A stretch of 25,311 nt of DNA from a virus. The notes beneath the pieces are model-generated. The model made no database searches. It was given only the letters and a program-made list of their open reading frames with translations, and was not told where the DNA came from. The position numbers were made by a program, and so were the translations under genes. Positions 23,587 to 25,311 of this stretch are shown piece after piece; the first letter of the stretch is position 1, and every line of letters starts with the position of its first letter. The DNA is taken from IMG/VR virus record IMGVR_UViG_3300020187_000194, positions 1-25,311 of that record, one strand, 5' to 3'.

Positions 23587-24045
23587 TTATACTTTAGGAA
23601 AATTACAGTAATCATAAATACCACTTTCTGTATATTGTATTGTAGCTACAAAGCCATATACTCTATCCATAAATGCTTCTAATGTTGGTGTTATACTCTG
23701 TATATCATAAGATACACCTTTAGATTGATTATCACTAGGCGGTCCCCAATTCATGTAACCTCCAAAATCATATAATGTTTGTTCCATCTTAGACATTACT
23801 GCCTCAGGTGATTGGGTACTTAATTTAGGAACATCTAAAGCATATAATTCAAATGCTAATATTCTTAAACGTGTGTCTTGTGAGTATCCAGGTGATTGTA
23901 ATGGTCTTAGAAAAACATAAGGATACTTTATATTTTGTGATGATGAATCTAAAAAATCGATACTACCGAAGGCAAATGAATTTACATACTCATGTGCATC
24001 AGCAGCTGATCTAAATGTTTGTACTATGTTTTCTAATGATGTCAT
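23587..24045 (-). CDS. Tail terminator/completion-like protein, 152 aa
   Basis: The sequence resembles the small alpha/beta proteins that cap the tail tube in Bacteroidetes phages: 'FRSAADAHEYVNSFAFGSID' near the N-terminus, then 'IKYPYVFLRPLQSPGYSQDT', 'LAFELYALDVPKL', and the helix 'EAVMSKMEQTLYDFGGYMN'. 'RVYGFVATIQYTE' forms the last strands. The arrangement (helix, YP strand, 'D-V' strand, long helix, 'W' loop, final strands) matches tail terminator/neck proteins. It begins one base inside the previous small gene (TAATG overlap) and ends exactly where the gp10-like gene starts. Confidence 0.6.
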   Translation of the reverse strand: MTSLENIVQTFRSAADAHEYVNSFAFGSIDFLDSSSQNIKYPYVFLRPLQSPGYSQDTRLRILAFELYALDVPKLSTQSPEAVMSKMEQTLYDFGGYMNWGPPSDNQSKGVSYDIQSITPTLEAFMDRVYGFVATIQYTESGIYDYCNFPKV

Positions 24046-24224
24046 TACTCTTCTATTTTAGTTTTCTTACTTGGTTTTACTGCATCAGGATCTCCTGCTG
24101 CTATACAGTCTTTAACCAATGATAATTGACTCATTAGTTGTGCTGCTATTCTGTTTGCATCAAAACCAGCTATATGTCTTTTCCATACTTCTCGTCTATC
24201 TGCTTTGTTACAATTACATGCCAT
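24045..24224 (-). CDS. Small Cys-containing phage protein, 59 aa
   Basis: This gene runs from ATG 24224 to TAA at 24045-24047. The sequence starts MACNCNKADRREVWKRHIAG, continues 'FDANRIAAQLMSQLSLVKDC' and ends Lys/Glu-rich. The C-N-C opening and one later Cys may bind a metal. It fills the gap between the frameshift gene (7 bases upstream) and the 152-aa tail gene (one-base overlap), has the usual A/T-rich leader, and has codon use like its neighbours. I believe it is real. I recall small proteins starting MACNC in Bacteroidetes phages but know no function. Confidence 0.75.
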   Translation of the reverse strand: MACNCNKADRREVWKRHIAGFDANRIAAQLMSQLSLVKDCIAAGDPDAVKPSKKTKIEE

Positions 24225-24230
24225 AATTTA

Positions 24231-25078
24231 TTATTTTAGTTTAATTCGATTTCTACGTTGTTTTTCTGCTTGTGCTTCTAATAATCTATAATCTTTATCT
24301 ATTGCCAAGTAGTTTAAAACAAAATTAATATTTAATTTAGTGATACTAGCTTCTCCTGTGATATCGAGTATGTTTGTTTTGGCGAGCGAATATAATGTCG
24401 CAAACCATCCCCAATGTGAGTCAAAGCTTCCAGTGTCTGCCTCGTTAGTACTTCCCTCATCTTGTCCGTCTTCACTGTTTTTAAAGAGCTGAGAGAATTT
24501 ATCCAGTGTAAGTTGGCGGTGCTTAAAAAAAAATTCAATGCTCCTAAAGCAAATCCTGCTGGTAAATCTTTCATTACCTCAGCATCAACATATCTTTCAT
24601 CATTGTTATACTCTGTTACAGTATACCATTTAAATACGTTATCTACCTTGTTTTGCATTAATTGAACATTATGTTTTGCCTTAAATTTTAACTTATCAAA
24701 TCTGTGATTAACCACAGGTCGATATAATACCGCCATTATCTCATGTAAGTTTTTATTTGGCTCTTTACATAGTGTTTCTAAATCAATAAATTCACCCATA
24801 GACATAGTTGAGATATCTACATAACCATAATTTGTACCTTTGTGTTCCCACATAGGATAAAATTTAGCTGTAGCATCTACTCGTTCACTAAAGTCTTTAC
24901 CGACCTTACCTAAATCGCTTATTGCCCATGTTTTAATTTCTTCCTCAGGTATATCAGTGAACACATGAATTGTTCTAATCATCTTACCTAATTCAGATAA
25001 ATGCTCTAAGTTTTGTAGTTTTTGAAATCTATCAATTGACAAATACTCAGGTATTTCTATATTATAATTCTTCTTCAT
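24231..25078 (-). CDS. Tail-assembly-chaperone-like protein, full-length product through a -1 shift (282 aa)
   Basis: In the -1 frame after the slip at 24524-24533 the sequence remains coding for 97 more codons to TAA at 24231-24233. The added part has an acidic linker (NSEDGQDEGSTNEADTGS) and then 'FDSHWGWFATLYSLAKTNIL', 'ITKLNINFVLNYLAI' and 'DYRLLEAQAEKQRRN'. The 'WGWFATLYSLA....D' and 'LNIN..LNYLA..KD' patterns fit the conserved C-terminus of a Bacteroidetes phage protein family. Frame-0 residues 1-185 supply the matching N-terminus, 'MGEFIDLETLCKEPNKNLHE' and 'IMAVLYRPVV'. So the 282-aa fusion looks like the ancestral protein. Either the ribosome shifts at the T9 run or one base is lost/added there. 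The tail-assembly-chaperone role is by analogy only: no tape measure gene follows directly. Confidence 0.6.
24332..25078 (-). CDS. Unshifted product of the same gene, 248 aa
   Basis: Reading straight through the T9 run gives a 248-aa protein. Its first 185 residues are shared with the 282-aa form. The last 63 (from 'STANLHWINSLSSLKTVKTD' to 'SISQEKLVSLN') look like out-of-frame translation: the same bases make far more typical protein in the -1 frame. Length and start (ATG 25078 after the AATAAATATTTATT box, 37 bases after terL) are otherwise normal. If the shift is programmed, this is the major form. If the run contains a sequence error, this form does not exist. Confidence 0.5.
   Translation of the reverse strand: MKKNYNIEIPEYLSIDRFQKLQNLEHLSELGKMIRTIHVFTDIPEEEIKTWAISDLGKVGKDFSERVDATAKFYPMWEHKGTNYGYVDISTMSMGEFIDLETLCKEPNKNLHEIMAVLYRPVVNHRFDKLKFKAKHNVQLMQNKVDNVFKWYTVTEYNNDERYVDAEVMKDLPAGFALGALNFFLSTANLHWINSLSSLKTVKTDKMREVLTRQTLEALTHIGDGLRHYIRSPKQTYSISQEKLVSLN
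24524..24533 (-). other. Slippery site: T9 run ending in T-TTT-TTA
   Basis: The minus strand reads, in frame, AAT TTT TTT TTA AGC. T-TTT-TTA is the same heptamer as the HIV-1 gag-pol slippery site, and T-TTT-TTT overlaps it. A -1 slip re-reads base 24524 and enters the long downstream frame. CACTG then CAGTG arms lie downstream and could form a weak stimulatory stem. This is a candidate, not a demonstrated, site. Confidence 0.55.
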
Positions 25079-25083
25079 ATACG

Positions 25084-25097
25084 AATAAATATTTATT
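25084..25097. promoter_or_regulatory. AATAAATATTTATT palindrome upstream of the frameshift gene
   Basis: An identical copy of the 14-base palindrome found before the tape measure gene, here 5 bases upstream of the ATG at 25078 and in the 37-base gap after terL. The sharing of position and sequence between two late genes suggests a functional box, although A/T-rich chance similarity cannot be excluded. Confidence 0.4.
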
Positions 25098-25115
25098 TTT
25101 ATTAAAATCGAGGTG

Positions 25116-25311
25116 TTACATTACCCCGAACCTTGGTTTTGTTTGTCTAGCAGCTGGACTAATATACATTTTATTTGATTGTATTTCGTTTCTAGCCTTA
25201 TTTGCTAACATTAAACTATCAACTATATCATCATGTAATCCATTTTGGTGTGTAAATGATAATTTACCATTATTAGATAATTTGTAAGTATACAATGATA
25301 ATTCTTTATAT
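25116..25311 (-). CDS. terL: Terminase large subunit, C-terminal end (cut by window edge)
   Basis: The frame enters from the right edge and ends at TAA 25116-25118, giving 64 residues. 'YKELSLYTYKLSNNGKLSFT' followed by 'HQNGLHDDIVDSLMLANKAR' is the standard end of the terminase RNase-H-like nuclease domain. The HDDIVDSL sequence carries the last metal-binding Asp of the nuclease triad. The following 25 residues (NEIQSNKMYISPAARQTKP) form a short tail. The enzyme powers DNA packaging and cuts concatemers at the portal. The ATPase half lies outside the window. Only the last piece is visible, but the motif is very characteristic. Confidence 0.85.
   Translation of the reverse strand, partial: YKELSLYTYKLSNNGKLSFTHQNGLHDDIVDSLMLANKARNEIQSNKMYISPAARQTKPRFGVM

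Noticed and set aside
1-25311. tRNA genes, integrase, attachment sites, anti-CRISPR or restriction genes
   Set aside because: I looked for cloverleaf arms, recombinase motifs and methylase motifs and saw none that could be supported.

Overview
The window is one end of the late and middle region of a tailed bacteriophage genome, very probably a long-tailed (siphovirus-like) phage of a marine or freshwater Bacteroidetes host. The host inference rests on three things. Base composition is low in G+C. Almost every gene starts without a Shine-Dalgarno sequence, after an A/T-rich leader. Several proteins resemble ones I know from Flavobacteriia phages: the tail tube starting MACD, the acidic scaffold, the 'LPGTKKNN' tail protein, and small CGC-type proteins. 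No integrase, tRNA gene or CRISPR array is visible, and no tail-sheath gene was recognised. All genes except one run on the minus strand, so reading in transcription order means going from base 25311 down to base 1.

First comes the packaging and tail block (25311 to 12572). It holds the C-terminal end of the large terminase and a 248/282-codon gene split by a T9 slippery run. Next are a 59-aa protein, two head-tail or tail-completion type proteins, and two paralogous tail-tip proteins (485 and 702 aa). An 866-aa tail protein with a Pro-Thr linker and a Cys-rich end follows. Then come a nucleotidyltransferase-fold protein, the tape measure protein, and a 643-aa polyprotein combining an XkdF-type prohead protease with Mu-F-like segments. 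A 47-aa companion gene closes the block. Two terminator-like hairpins follow, and between them and the capsid genes sits the only plus-strand gene, a GIY-YIG homing-type endonuclease.

Second comes the capsid block (11773 to 9464): scaffold, major capsid protein and tail tube, ending in a terminator-like hairpin. Third (9373 to 3848) come a small unknown structural protein, the portal, a head-tail connector, a long fibre with a YadA-head-like region, and a concanavalin-A-like lectin-domain protein. The usual terL-portal-protease-capsid-tail order is therefore rearranged: the portal lies about 16 kb from terL, downstream of capsid and tail tube.

Fourth (3847 to 1) is a roughly 300-base control region with a strong hairpin and a Bacteroidetes-type promoter candidate. 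It is followed by non-structural genes: a DUF6291-like replication-associated protein with NDTV and ND repeats, a sigma-factor-like protein, a small membrane protein, a basic small protein, a tandem double 2-oxoglutarate/Fe(II) oxygenase, two small proteins, and the N-terminal part of a glycosyltransferase-like protein cut by the window edge.

The strongest leads for follow-up are the frameshift-dependent gene next to terL, the nucleotidyltransferase embedded in the tail operon, the two-domain oxygenase, the multi-module protease polyprotein and the rearranged head genes. All family assignments were made by eye; no database search was run.
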